Shown here piece by piece: positions 43,096 to 51,979 of a stretch of DNA of 64,000 nt (position 1 is its first letter; every line of letters begins with the position of its first letter). Below the pieces are notes generated by a model. That model was given only the letters and a program-made list of their open reading frames with translations. It did no database searches and had not been told where the DNA came from. The stretch comes from JBFHIJ01 sp963678775. Lineage in GTDB: Bacteria; Bacteroidota; Ignavibacteria; Kapaibacteriales; UBA2268. The stretch lies in NCBI GenBank assembly GCA_963678775.2, contig CAXXGR010000002.1, positions 682,001 through 746,000 of the forward strand. Direction: 5' to 3'. The position numbers and the translations under genes were made by a program.

Positions 43096-44178
43096 TTATT
43101 TCCGATTTTCTTTCAAATGATAAACATAGGCCAAAACCTGTGCAACTGCTTTAAATAATTCTTCTGGGATTTCCTGATCCAGCTCTACATTATGATAAAC
43201 CATACGGCATAATGGTGGGTCTTCTACTATCGGAACGTCTGACCTGTTTGCGATTTCTCTAATCTGTTTTGCTAAATAATCAGCACCTTTGGCTATTAAA
43301 ATTGGAGCTCCTACTTGCCCTTGTTTATATTTAAGTGCCACTGCGTAATGCGTAGGGTTTGTAATTACAACATCTGCTTCCTGCACTTTATTCAACATCA
43401 TTTTTCGCATTCTTTGACGCATCAGACCCCTTAAACGAGATTTTACCTGAGGGTCACCTTCTGTTTGTTTGTTTTCTTCTTTTACCTCTTTTTTAGTCAT
43501 TTTCATATCTTCTGCAAAGCGCCATCTCTGATAGTAAAAGTCAGCAACTGCAATAACTATATATACTATACCAACTTTTATCGCTAACTCGAAACTCAAT
43601 GCAAACATATAATTAGCAGTTTCTGTAAAAGGCTGTTGGAGCAATGCAACTATCTCTTCATCCTGACCATTCAGTACGCTATATACCACTAGACCAAGTA
43701 TAAATATCTTAGCAAGACTTTTGCCTAATTCAAATATAGATCTGGAAGAAAAAAATATTTTTTTCAATCCGGAAAATGGATTGAAGATTTGCTTCCACTG
43801 GAGCCCTTCTGTAAACTTTTTGGTGGCGAATTTTATACCTACCTGGCTAACTTCACCCAAAAATGTTACAGCAAACACCAAAAGGAGGATTGGCAATAGT
43901 ATTTTGACTAAAAATCCTATAAGGGCATTGAAATAAAAAACAACGTTACTGTCAGTTATTTGATAAAAAGCAGCATTATGAAGCACTGTCGTCATAAAAC
44001 CACGAAGTGATATTGCAATATTTGGTCCGAACACATATACTATTAGAGTGCCTAACAGCAATACGCCGGCGGTAGTGACATCCTGACTTTTGGCAACTTG
44101 GCCTTTCTCCCGCGAATCCGAGAGCCGCTTCGACGTCGCCTGTTCCGACTTCTCTTGACCGTCCTTATTCTCAGCCAT
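43096..44178 (-). CDS. flhB: Flagellar export protein FlhB
   Basis: I start at ATG 44178 (MAENKDGQEKSEQATSKRL) because GGAGGA lies just before it; an earlier ATG is 8 codons upstream. This gives 360 residues, the normal length. Four membrane helices span about 30-210. The autocleaved motif NPTH is in VVITNPTHYAVALKY, followed by GAPILIAKGAD. FlhB switches the export gate from hook/rod to filament substrates. The flagellar version is favoured over the injectisome one by EKSEQATSKRLSDSREKGQVAKS, but no other flagellar gene is in the window. Confidence 0.93.
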   Translation of the reverse strand: MAENKDGQEKSEQATSKRLSDSREKGQVAKSQDVTTAGVLLLGTLIVYVFGPNIAISLRGFMTTVLHNAAFYQITDSNVVFYFNALIGFLVKILLPILLLVFAVTFLGEVSQVGIKFATKKFTEGLQWKQIFNPFSGLKKIFFSSRSIFELGKSLAKIFILGLVVYSVLNGQDEEIVALLQQPFTETANYMFALSFELAIKVGIVYIVIAVADFYYQRWRFAEDMKMTKKEVKEENKQTEGDPQVKSRLRGLMRQRMRKMMLNKVQEADVVITNPTHYAVALKYKQGQVGAPILIAKGADYLAKQIREIANRSDVPIVEDPPLCRMVYHNVELDQEIPEELFKAVAQVLAYVYHLKENRK

Positions 44179-44268
44179 AAATTCCTCCTGCCATAATAGC
44201 ATTAAAAATTATGCCAAGCGGTGTCAGTTCCGACAATTTCAAAGAATATTAATCAATATAGATGCAGC

Positions 44269-44895
44269 CTACATACTGTAGAAAGCAAGCAAGCCAAAGA
44301 CTAAATTATGCAAGCCATGCAGTAGCATGCTCGACCAAAGACCATGTTTCAATCTTGCGTAAGATACTATCAAAGCCATCAGAAATTGGGGGAGGCATAG
44401 TATAAAAGAAAACAATATCACATTGAGTGTAAGCGGATAGTTTGTTAGGTGCACAATCGCAAACAGAATTGCCATACCATAGTATACATAGCCATAGTTT
44501 TGCAACCATGATTTTTTAACCTGATAAATCTTGAGAGCCTCGTCAGCATCGCTTAATTTCCTAGCTGAAATTAGTCTACTCATAGGTATAATATTATATT
44601 TCATGCGTAGAGGTAGCCTAAAGACAAACTCTTCTATAATTGGTACTATTACTGCCATTAATAAAAGAGTAAAAACAAAACTATCTCCTTCTAAAAGATT
44701 ACTTAGATCGTGGTTTTGAAAATTTATTAGATTAAAAGCTTCGAGAAGTTGAGCCAAAGGCAAAGTCAGCATCGCCAAGACTAAGTCTAAAGTAAGCAGT
44801 CCGGCAATATCAGAGGTAACCTTATAGCCTTTACCTCGTATCAACTCCGTAGGCTCTTTCAGAAAACTTAAAAATTCTTTTACTATCCGTTTCAT
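44269..44895 (-). CDS. CPBP-family intramembrane glutamic protease
   Basis: I start at ATG 44895 (MKRIVKEFLSF), giving 208 residues; an earlier in-frame ATG adds 14 unlikely residues. The protein has about six membrane helices. The family motifs are EEFVFR (88-93), FAIVHLTN and GLWSSMLLHGLHNLVFG. Members related to Rce1 cleave membrane peptides, and in bacteria some act in bacteriocin self-immunity. Substrate and role here are unknown. It lies downstream of no obvious partner. Confidence 0.85.
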   Translation of the reverse strand: MKRIVKEFLSFLKEPTELIRGKGYKVTSDIAGLLTLDLVLAMLTLPLAQLLEAFNLINFQNHDLSNLLEGDSFVFTLLLMAVIVPIIEEFVFRLPLRMKYNIIPMSRLISARKLSDADEALKIYQVKKSWLQNYGYVYYGMAILFAIVHLTNYPLTLNVILFSFILCLPQFLMALIVSYARLKHGLWSSMLLHGLHNLVFGLLAFYSM

Positions 44896-45190
44896 AAACT
44901 TTCTTTTCTGTGTTTGGTAAATATTTTTACAATCCAAAATAGTAAAAACTGCTTATACTAAGCAAGAAAGATTTCTTTGATTTTACTCGTTAAAAACAGC
45001 TTTTATTTGATATATCAAATCACTATTTTAAAATTATTGAAAATAGCATTTTGATATTTATATTTATTTTGCTATTATATTTAGCTTTTTTCAAAAGTAT
45101 TATAACGCTTTTCAGGAGCAATCGGGCAACTCAAATACTCGATGCATTACGTTTAAGTTCAGACAGATTAAAAGATCGGACAAAGATAAT

Positions 45191-46588
45191 ATGAAAGTTC
45201 TAATCGTCGATGATAATATAGATTTTGGCTCTACTATAGCTGACATAGTAAGTGATTTTGGCTATGGTTACGAAAATATTTACAAACCTGCACTTGCTTT
45301 GGATTTTTTGGCCAAGCATCACCACTCGGTCGGTATTGTTTTACTCGATATTGAATTCGGTCCTGAAGAGAAACTTAGTGGACTGGATGTGCTGGAATCT
45401 ATACGCAAATCCTATCCGGCATTGCCTGTTGTGATGATTAGCGGAAAAGGCACAATAGAGACTGCCGTTCGAGCTACTAAGCTGGGAGCTATAAATTTTA
45501 TCGAAAAAAGTATTATTAGCAAAGATAAAATAAAAGCAGTGTTAGACAGTGCACTTGGTCAAAAGCAGCAAGGCGAAGAAGAAGAAATAAGAAAATTTTT
45601 AGAAGCAAACGGCATTATTGCTCTTTCGAAATCTATGATAGATGTAGGGGACAGAATAATCCGATTTGGCAGGACGGACTTAAATGTACTAATCACCGGT
45701 GAAACAGGCACGGGTAAAAAGCTTGTAGCCAAAGCCCTTCATGCGGCTAGTAGAAGACATAAATATCCTTTTGTGACAGTAGACATACCCAATATTCCAA
45801 AAGAACTTTTCCAGAGTGAACTATTTGGTCACATTAAAGGTGCATTCTCTGGAGCTACGGAAAATAAAAAAGGTCTTTTTCATCAGGCAAACAAAGGCAC
45901 TCTTTTCTTAGATGAAATTGGAGATATGACTCTTAGTTTGCAGTCGAATTTGTTTATACCTATAGAAGAAAAAGTAGTTAGGAAAGTAGGCTCTGTGCAA
46001 AGCGAAGAAATGGATATTCGTTTTGTTTCTGCAACTGATAAAGATTTGCTTGATGGCATCAGAGACGGCCAATTCCGCGAGCAGTTATATCATAGACTCA
46101 GAGAATGCGAAATTCACTTGCCAAGCCTAAATGAACGAAAGGATGATATTCCTGAAATCATAAAACATTATCTCCAAAAGCACAATATTGACTTTAATGA
46201 TGAGAAGTATTTTTCTCCTTCGGCTCTTGAGTATATGCAAGAACAGACTTGGAGAGGAAATGTCAGAGAGCTCTCCAGCGTGCTCCGAGTAACGCTGCAG
46301 ACGACTACTAACAAGCAGATAGAAGTGGCAGATTTGCACAGAATCTTATCTAATTCGGTTCAGTCTCCTGAAACTCAAGTAGCAGCACCCACGATTTCCT
46401 CAGGCAACACTCTGAAAGAAGATTTGGCTATGGTAGATAAGCGTAAAATAGAAGCCACTTTAGAACAATGCAAAGGTAATGTAAGCAAATCAGCAGCTCT
46501 ATTAGGCGTAAGTCGTGAAACGATGCACAATAAAATTCGCAAGTACGAAATAAATGTGCAACAGTACAGGCAAAGAAAGGGGAAATAA
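45191..46588 (+). CDS. Second sigma-54-dependent response regulator
   Basis: The 465-residue protein has a receiver domain (VDDNID at 5-10 and IVLLDIEFGPEEKLSG), an AAA+ domain with Walker A GETGTGKK, sigma-54 loop GAFSGA, and Walker B TLFLDEIGD. It ends in a Fis-type helix-turn-helix (NVSKSAALLGVSRETMHNKI). Unlike the regulator at 9581, no kinase gene is adjacent, so it is an orphan in this window. The loop has GAFSGA instead of GAFTGA, a conservative change. The target promoters are unknown. Confidence 0.92.
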   Translation: MKVLIVDDNIDFGSTIADIVSDFGYGYENIYKPALALDFLAKHHHSVGIVLLDIEFGPEEKLSGLDVLESIRKSYPALPVVMISGKGTIETAVRATKLGAINFIEKSIISKDKIKAVLDSALGQKQQGEEEEIRKFLEANGIIALSKSMIDVGDRIIRFGRTDLNVLITGETGTGKKLVAKALHAASRRHKYPFVTVDIPNIPKELFQSELFGHIKGAFSGATENKKGLFHQANKGTLFLDEIGDMTLSLQSNLFIPIEEKVVRKVGSVQSEEMDIRFVSATDKDLLDGIRDGQFREQLYHRLRECEIHLPSLNERKDDIPEIIKHYLQKHNIDFNDEKYFSPSALEYMQEQTWRGNVRELSSVLRVTLQTTTNKQIEVADLHRILSNSVQSPETQVAAPTISSGNTLKEDLAMVDKRKIEATLEQCKGNVSKSAALLGVSRETMHNKIRKYEINVQQYRQRKGK

Positions 46589-46622
46589 CGAATGATAGCT
46601 TTTAAGCTGCCACTATTCCATT

Positions 46623-47432
46623 TTATTTCTTTTTCAATATGTAAGAAGCCTCTAAGCTAAAAAATCGTTTAACACATGGCAGAGCGGACAATGCAGTGAT
46701 TTTTACTGCAGGCAAGCCAAACTTCATTTTAAATACCGGCCTAAGCAGATAAAAATCTGATTTTACTATTTCATAGCCTGCTGCCTCAGCTGCTCGTTCA
46801 AACTTCTTAGGAGTTAAGACTATGCCCTGGAGTCTTTTTACTTCGCCTATGTCATTTTGCCTGCCTGAAGCAATCAGTTTATGGAATATAAAGTTTGGCA
46901 AAAGGTGAATGTATGGCAATTTACCCCATGCATTGGCAACTGTGTGCTGATGGCCGCCAAATGGCGAATGGTATGGGGGAAAAGTAACATAAAGATACGA
47001 ACCTTGCTTTATCATCTTTCCAATATTACGCAAAGCTACTTCTGTATCATCTAAATGCTCAATAACATCGCGAAGCAAGACTAAATCATATTTTTTCTTT
47101 TTATTTTCTTCAATATCTTCAGTAATAATGTTGTGATTGTGAAATTCAATCTCTACACCGCTGATTTCTTTGATATAGTTGCCAATATCCAACCTAAACT
47201 GTACTATATCAGAGCCATAAGCCTCTTTAGCTCCTGCCTCTACAAAAGCAGCAAGCACTCCGCCCTCAGCGGCTCCAACTTCTGCAACTTTATCGCCGGA
47301 CTTAAAAACCTTATTACTCTCCAAATAAGGAACAATTACGTCATTACCCAAATCAAACTGATAACCCCAGTAGTATTTATCATTATCCGATAACTTGCTG
47401 GATTGTACTATGTTTTTTACTGATTGTTCCAT
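46623..47432 (-). CDS. SAM-dependent methyltransferase
   Basis: The 269-residue protein has a motif I region KVAEVGAAEGGVLAAFVEAG and LVLLRDVIEHLDDTE, typical of class I methyltransferases of the UbiG/Coq3-like or sugar methylase type. YLYVTFPPYHSPFGGHQH and a long C-terminal region with aromatic and basic residues follow. The substrate cannot be named. It is convergent with the sigma-54 regulator and stands alone. Confidence 0.8.
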   Translation of the reverse strand: MEQSVKNIVQSSKLSDNDKYYWGYQFDLGNDVIVPYLESNKVFKSGDKVAEVGAAEGGVLAAFVEAGAKEAYGSDIVQFRLDIGNYIKEISGVEIEFHNHNIITEDIEENKKKKYDLVLLRDVIEHLDDTEVALRNIGKMIKQGSYLYVTFPPYHSPFGGHQHTVANAWGKLPYIHLLPNFIFHKLIASGRQNDIGEVKRLQGIVLTPKKFERAAEAAGYEIVKSDFYLLRPVFKMKFGLPAVKITALSALPCVKRFFSLEASYILKKK

Positions 47433-47954
47433 GCTTTACTTTAATTCTTTGTTTAGGCTAAATAATTATAGCAATATACGAAATGCACTCAAATATATTA
47501 GCTTCGATAGCTAAAAGGATAAAAAAAATACACCAAAAAGCTTTTTATCTAACTTTTGTGGGCAAGTGCAAATTCAAAGTGCTGTTTCTTAGAGATAGAT
47601 CATTTGCGAAAAAACAGCATACATGAAGAGGACTTACAATTTATCCATTAACTTGGATAAATGACTTTGAAGTTAAGTATAATTGGATTAGGATGGAGCA
47701 AACCGGTATTATTCATAAATATAAATTGATACCACAAACTATTGCAAATACAATAGATTTAATTTTAGAAGAATAGCAACAACAAATATTTTTTAAGACC
47801 TTGGAAAAGCAATCTCGTTTTTACTTCTATTTTATGTCTTATTATTACACACTTGAAATCAAAGTATCTACATTCCAAAAAAATTTCCCAAATTAAAATT
47901 ATATATTTGAATATTTATTGAAACAAAACACAGTTTAATGTGCCTTATTAATAT
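47433..47954. other. Intergenic stretch with short open remnant
   Basis: I see no complete gene, RNA or repeat. An open frame without its own start spans about 47627-47776 and reads TIYPLTWINDFEVKYNWIR, then MEQTGIIHKYKLIPQT and LILEE. It could be the end of a decayed gene. It has no convincing ribosome site. Confidence 0.3.
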
Positions 47955-48512
47955 ATGGCAAGAACAAATCAAAATACTGAAACAGAAATAAGAATTTATA
48001 TTTCTAATGAGAAATATGAGAAAGCTTTTGAAAAGGTGTATGATGCATACGCTCCTCAGCTCTATAACTATTGTCTCCGCTTTGTCGGGAATGAAGCTGA
48101 TGCAGAGGATATTTTCCAAGAGCTTATGATTAAGTTTCTGACTTATATCAAAGATGAACAAGATGTAAATAATGTCTTAGGTCTGCTTTATCGAATTGCG
48201 AAAAATACTTGCCTAAATTTAAGACGTACTAAACATATTGAAAAAGTTGAGATAAATGAGAAACACATAGTTTCCAGCATCGACAGCTTAGAGAGCAAAG
48301 AACTAAATCAAATAGTTCAAACTGCACTTAACACTTTACCAATCGAACAGAAAGAAGCATTTATTCTTCAAGTTTACGAAGGATTCTCTTATAAGGAAAT
48401 TTCGGAGCTACTCGGTATCCCTCTGACAAATGTTAGAAACAGAGTTGTCCGCGCCAAAAGAGCAGTCCGCGAAACAGTCAAATCCTACCAACAGGAAGAG
48501 AGGTTGATATAA
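47955..48512 (+). CDS. ECF-type RNA polymerase sigma factor
   Basis: The 185-residue product has region 2 (VYDAYAPQLYNYCLRFVGNE, DAEDIFQELMIKFL) and region 4 (LPIEQKEAFILQVYEGFSY, KEISELLGIPLTNVRNRVVRAKRAVRE), typical of sigma-70 family ECF factors. Its stop overlaps the start of the next gene (TAATG), which encodes its probable anti-sigma factor. The operon continues with three lipoproteins, so the regulon likely includes envelope genes. There is no extra C-terminal domain. Confidence 0.94.
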   Translation: MARTNQNTETEIRIYISNEKYEKAFEKVYDAYAPQLYNYCLRFVGNEADAEDIFQELMIKFLTYIKDEQDVNNVLGLLYRIAKNTCLNLRRTKHIEKVEINEKHIVSSIDSLESKELNQIVQTALNTLPIEQKEAFILQVYEGFSYKEISELLGIPLTNVRNRVVRAKRAVRETVKSYQQEERLI

Positions 48513-49639
48513 TGAGCAAAGAACATCTTATAGATCTAATGTATCTTTTCAAAGACGGCGAAAGTACGGCCGAAGAAAGAGCACAACTATTCGAAAATCT
48601 AGCATACTCAAGCGATTTGCAAAACGAATTTCATGAAATGGTATGCCTCGAAAATAATATTGTGAATAGTAAACCAATAGCAAATCCAACGCCTGCACTG
48701 AAAGCAAATCTGTTCAAAAAAGCAGGTATCGCAACCAAGTCAGCAACCATGACTTATCTAATGAATTTTGGGCTGTATTCATTACTTTTTGTGCTGGGTT
48801 TCCTATTCAATGATATAAAAGAAATTCCTGTAGTACAAACAACTGCAGAGACTACTCCGCAAAATAAAACAGAATCTACAAATCTTGATTTAGCGCAAGC
48901 AAATTCTTCCTATAATCAGGTAGCACCTCCTTCAAAGATAAAAGGAACAATACAAAGCTCAATACCTCTTATAATAAGTGAAGATATCGACAATACAGAA
49001 AACTCTGATATAAGAACTAAGGCAAGCCCTAAAGATATATCCGGAAGCATCATATATTTAGCTAAAAACAGTTATAATATTGATCAGCCACAGAAAACTT
49101 ATACCTATTTTCCAACACAGGATATATCTATTAACAGCTCGATAGAGCAAACTCCCGGTTTTTTGTCTGACTTTGAACTTAGCGCTGCAAATATCACAGG
49201 ACTCTATATTTTCCCGAAAAGGACTCAGGAGGCAAATAATGTTAGAGGTCTAAATAATTTTTCTTTGGGATTAAATTATAAGCTCTCTAATTGTAGCCAC
49301 ATTGGCTTAGAGTATGGTCGCGAAACATTTGACTTATTTGTTCAGACGCAAGACAACCTGATACTTAACCAGTCGCAATACTACCTTGTAGCTAAGTATA
49401 GATACAGTTTCTACGATATGGAGCTGTTTTCAGACTTATATACATACTCTGAACTAATGCTCGGCGCTACTTCTGTGGGGCCGATAGCGAAAACAAGATT
49501 AGGGCTCATCTGGGCACCACAAGGCATGATTAAACTCTATGGCGGCATAGAGGGAACCGGCTTGAACTACAGCTACTTGGGCAATCCTGAATTAACAGGA
49601 AAACTCAGCTTCAACTACGGTATTATGGTGAATTTTTAA
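48512..49639 (+). CDS. Putative anti-sigma factor with C-terminal beta-barrel
   Basis: The 375-residue product has an N-terminal acidic helical segment (1-75, MSKEHLIDLMYLFKDGEST) with the position and style of an anti-sigma domain. One membrane helix (about 80-100) follows, then a Ser/Thr/Gln-rich linker (about 105-220). The last 130 residues have alternating hydrophobic strands (FSLGLNYKLS, QYYLVAKYRYSFY, SELMLGATSVG, LSFNYGIMVNF) and end in Phe, like an outer-membrane barrel. The overlap with the sigma gene supports pairing. If the reading is right, the protein spans from the cytoplasm to the outer membrane. No zinc-binding anti-sigma motif is seen. Confidence 0.7.
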   Translation: MSKEHLIDLMYLFKDGESTAEERAQLFENLAYSSDLQNEFHEMVCLENNIVNSKPIANPTPALKANLFKKAGIATKSATMTYLMNFGLYSLLFVLGFLFNDIKEIPVVQTTAETTPQNKTESTNLDLAQANSSYNQVAPPSKIKGTIQSSIPLIISEDIDNTENSDIRTKASPKDISGSIIYLAKNSYNIDQPQKTYTYFPTQDISINSSIEQTPGFLSDFELSAANITGLYIFPKRTQEANNVRGLNNFSLGLNYKLSNCSHIGLEYGRETFDLFVQTQDNLILNQSQYYLVAKYRYSFYDMELFSDLYTYSELMLGATSVGPIAKTRLGLIWAPQGMIKLYGGIEGTGLNYSYLGNPELTGKLSFNYGIMVNF

Positions 49640-49656
49640 AATTTTGAGGTATAAAA

Positions 49657-50277
49657 ATGAAACATCTAATATTCCTCACATTATTAAGCATACTTGCACT
49701 TAGTGCATGTAACGACGCGACTACTAACCCGCACGCGGCTGATAACATTTTAAAAATAAGTGGTAAAGTGACTAATCCTAACAATTTAGAGATAAAAGAT
49801 AACTTAAAACCGGTTTTAATGTGGAACTTATATGACTACACGAGGACTTATCAATTTATCTGGGGAGTTGGAGAATTTAACTCTACAGATATGACTTTCA
49901 GTATTGACATAAAGGATGCACCTTTAGATTCCTGCTTAAATAAGTTCGAATCATGCGAAATGGGTATAGCCTACATAGCTCTTCTCCAAATGGATAGCGA
50001 CTACTCAGGCAGATGGCCATCTGAGGCGCTATCAATTTGGGAGCGTGGAGTTGCTTTGAATAATGCAATCATTTATCGTGCAGACAATACCGGTGGCGTT
50101 GGTCAGAAAGCATCCTGGGCAGACAACTTCACTACCGGATATAATTATGCAATCTTAAAAACTAACCCAACTGACAACACTTTCGAGTCATGGGAATACA
50201 TTGAAAATAATACAACACTTGAATTGGAATACGGTGCTTATTTCGCAGATATTCCATACTGGTACAACTCTAAATAA
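49657..50277 (+). CDS. Lipoprotein of sigma-factor operon (1 of 3)
   Basis: The 206-residue product has a lipoprotein signal with lipobox LSAC (Cys18), followed by NDATTNP, a phrase shared with the next two genes. The mature part has beta-rich stretches with aromatic residues and a Cys pair (LDSCLNKFESCEMGI). No known domain is recognised. The gene is 17 bases after the anti-sigma/barrel gene and is probably cotranscribed. An envelope role is inferred from the lipobox and context. Confidence 0.75.
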   Translation: MKHLIFLTLLSILALSACNDATTNPHAADNILKISGKVTNPNNLEIKDNLKPVLMWNLYDYTRTYQFIWGVGEFNSTDMTFSIDIKDAPLDSCLNKFESCEMGIAYIALLQMDSDYSGRWPSEALSIWERGVALNNAIIYRADNTGGVGQKASWADNFTTGYNYAILKTNPTDNTFESWEYIENNTTLELEYGAYFADIPYWYNSK

Positions 50278-50290
50278 TCGAGGTAACAAA

Positions 50291-50896
50291 ATGAAATACT
50301 TCCCTTTTCTATTTTTTCTAAGCATTATTGCCTTTTATGGCTGCCAAGACGCAACTACAGATCCCAACAGAGAACCTTCATTGTATCCGTTTGAGACTGA
50401 TATTATTCAACCTCTATCAGTAGGGAATTATTGGGTCTATGATTATATAATTAAGGATTCTGTGCATTCAACTTTGAAAGTCAGCATAACTGACAGTACT
50501 ACAAAAACTTATAATGGAAATACTGTAACAGTATTTACAATACAAGGTGAAAATTTAGACAATCCGGAACTAAATAGCTCGGAGGGTATATTTGTAGTAG
50601 ATAACACAACATATCATACACAAGACTTGCAACTCGATACCATTGTTGAATGCAGAAGTTGCCTAGCATACAGATATATCGGTGAAGTAACAAAAGAGTA
50701 TATGGAGGAAGAATATAATTTTGACGGAAAAGATGTAATTGCCATTAAATCATACATGGATAAAGATAAAGCTGAGTATCCTCAATATTACGTGTTAGGT
50801 ATCGGTATGGTTGAAAGTCAACTGTCAACATTTGATGAAGAAACTCAAGAAATAAATATTATGACTACAAAACTGGTTGATTATAATATCAATTAA
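50291..50896 (+). CDS. Lipoprotein of sigma-factor operon (2 of 3)
   Basis: I start at ATG 50291 (MKYFPFLFFLSII), with AGGT about 9 bases upstream; an open frame extends further but overlaps the previous gene and lacks the lipoprotein signal at its start. The 201-residue product has lipobox FYGC (Cys18) followed by QDATTDP. The mature part is beta-rich (VGNYWVYDYIIKDSVHSTL), with a Cys pair (CRSCLAY). No domain is recognised. The signal peptide is nearly the same as in the next gene, and the mature parts differ. Confidence 0.75.
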   Translation: MKYFPFLFFLSIIAFYGCQDATTDPNREPSLYPFETDIIQPLSVGNYWVYDYIIKDSVHSTLKVSITDSTTKTYNGNTVTVFTIQGENLDNPELNSSEGIFVVDNTTYHTQDLQLDTIVECRSCLAYRYIGEVTKEYMEEEYNFDGKDVIAIKSYMDKDKAEYPQYYVLGIGMVESQLSTFDEETQEINIMTTKLVDYNIN

Positions 50897-50946
50897 TTAA
50901 ACTATAGTAGAATTTTTAACAAGTTCAAAACTTTCGGAGCAATCCA

Positions 50947-51720
50947 ATGAAACACTGTGCGATTCTTTTCTTATTAGGCATTATTGCCTTTTATGGCTGT
51001 GATCCGGCAACTACAGATCCCAAAGAGGTTAAGGAATATACTAATATTATTGGTTTAGTAGGAACTGAGATTGAAGTGACTGATGACAATGGGAATAGCT
51101 TCCAAAGATATGTTTCTTCTAGAAATTTATCCGGTATTAAGGTAGAACTTATGCGAGGTGTAACTGTTGTTGCTACATCATTTACTCAGGATTCTCCACC
51201 ATTTGCCGATGGATTCTATACCATCGACTCAGTTGAGATCGGAGCAGAGTATCGCTTAAAAGTAAGTCTTAATGAAGAACTATTCCAATTATCTAATCCA
51301 TTCACAATTTCCAAATATGACACAAAAACTTTGGATTCTGTAGCATTACAAGATTACTTTGGAGAGGTGCCAAAATTGTTTGAAACAAAAAATTACTATG
51401 TAACCCATGATTATAAGACAAAATTTGTATTCAACTTTATTGATAATGGCATCGGATTAAAGATTTACCCTCATCCTGTCGTTGATACGAGTCACATTGT
51501 TTGGAACTATCCGGAAGACTTTGATTTCGAGCTGGAAGTCTTAACTCACTTATTCGAAAATCCAAATGGCAATAAAACATCAGGTAGTGCAAATGCCGGA
51601 TTGTTTCATTTTGGAGAAATTGTATCTACTAGTGATAGAGACGGTATTTATATATTGAAGTTAACCATAGGAAATAAGTCTTATTATTATCCAAGTGTCT
51701 TTCTTCATAACCACTCGTAG
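50947..51720 (+). CDS. Lipoprotein of sigma-factor operon (3 of 3)
   Basis: The 257-residue product has the signal LLGIIAFYGC with the lipid-attached Cys18, then DPATTDP. The N-terminal mature part (about 30-125) reads like a carboxypeptidase-regulatory/SdrD-like fold (SGIKVELMRGV, AEYRLKVSLNEE). The rest is beta-rich and ends with DGIYILKLTIGNKSYYY, which resembles the last strands of a sorting domain but without its opening motif. It ends the run of intact lipoprotein genes. Confidence 0.75.
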   Translation: MKHCAILFLLGIIAFYGCDPATTDPKEVKEYTNIIGLVGTEIEVTDDNGNSFQRYVSSRNLSGIKVELMRGVTVVATSFTQDSPPFADGFYTIDSVEIGAEYRLKVSLNEELFQLSNPFTISKYDTKTLDSVALQDYFGEVPKLFETKNYYVTHDYKTKFVFNFIDNGIGLKIYPHPVVDTSHIVWNYPEDFDFELEVLTHLFENPNGNKTSGSANAGLFHFGEIVSTSDRDGIYILKLTIGNKSYYYPSVFLHNHS

Positions 51721-51746
51721 AATATAAAAGTTCTTAGGGAGTAAAT

Positions 51747-51903
51747 ATGAAATACATAATATACAAAAGAAATATTTATAATAAATATTCAACTTTCAGG
51801 GTAATCTAATGAAACAATTTACGATTCTTATTTTCTAAGCATTATTGCATTTTCTGTCTGTGAAGATTCAGACCCTTCATTATTTTGTACTTTATATTTA
51901 TAG
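51747..51903 (+). pseudogene. Decayed fourth lipoprotein gene
   Basis: After the third lipoprotein, an ATG at 51747 (ribosome site AGGGAG) opens a 20-codon frame (MKYIIYKRNIY...) whose stop overlaps another ATG at 51809. That frame starts MKQFTILIF and hits a stop, but in the next frame continues LSIIAFSVCEDSDPS before TAG at 51901. The string LSIIAF-x-x-C-x-D matches the signal cassette of the three intact lipoproteins. It is a frameshifted, truncated copy. Confidence 0.65.
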
Positions 51904-51979
51904 GCGCTACTGTGATAATAGCAATAAATAGTTTATATTTGTGATTATTGTTTTTCTTATCTGCCTTGAGAGGAATGCT

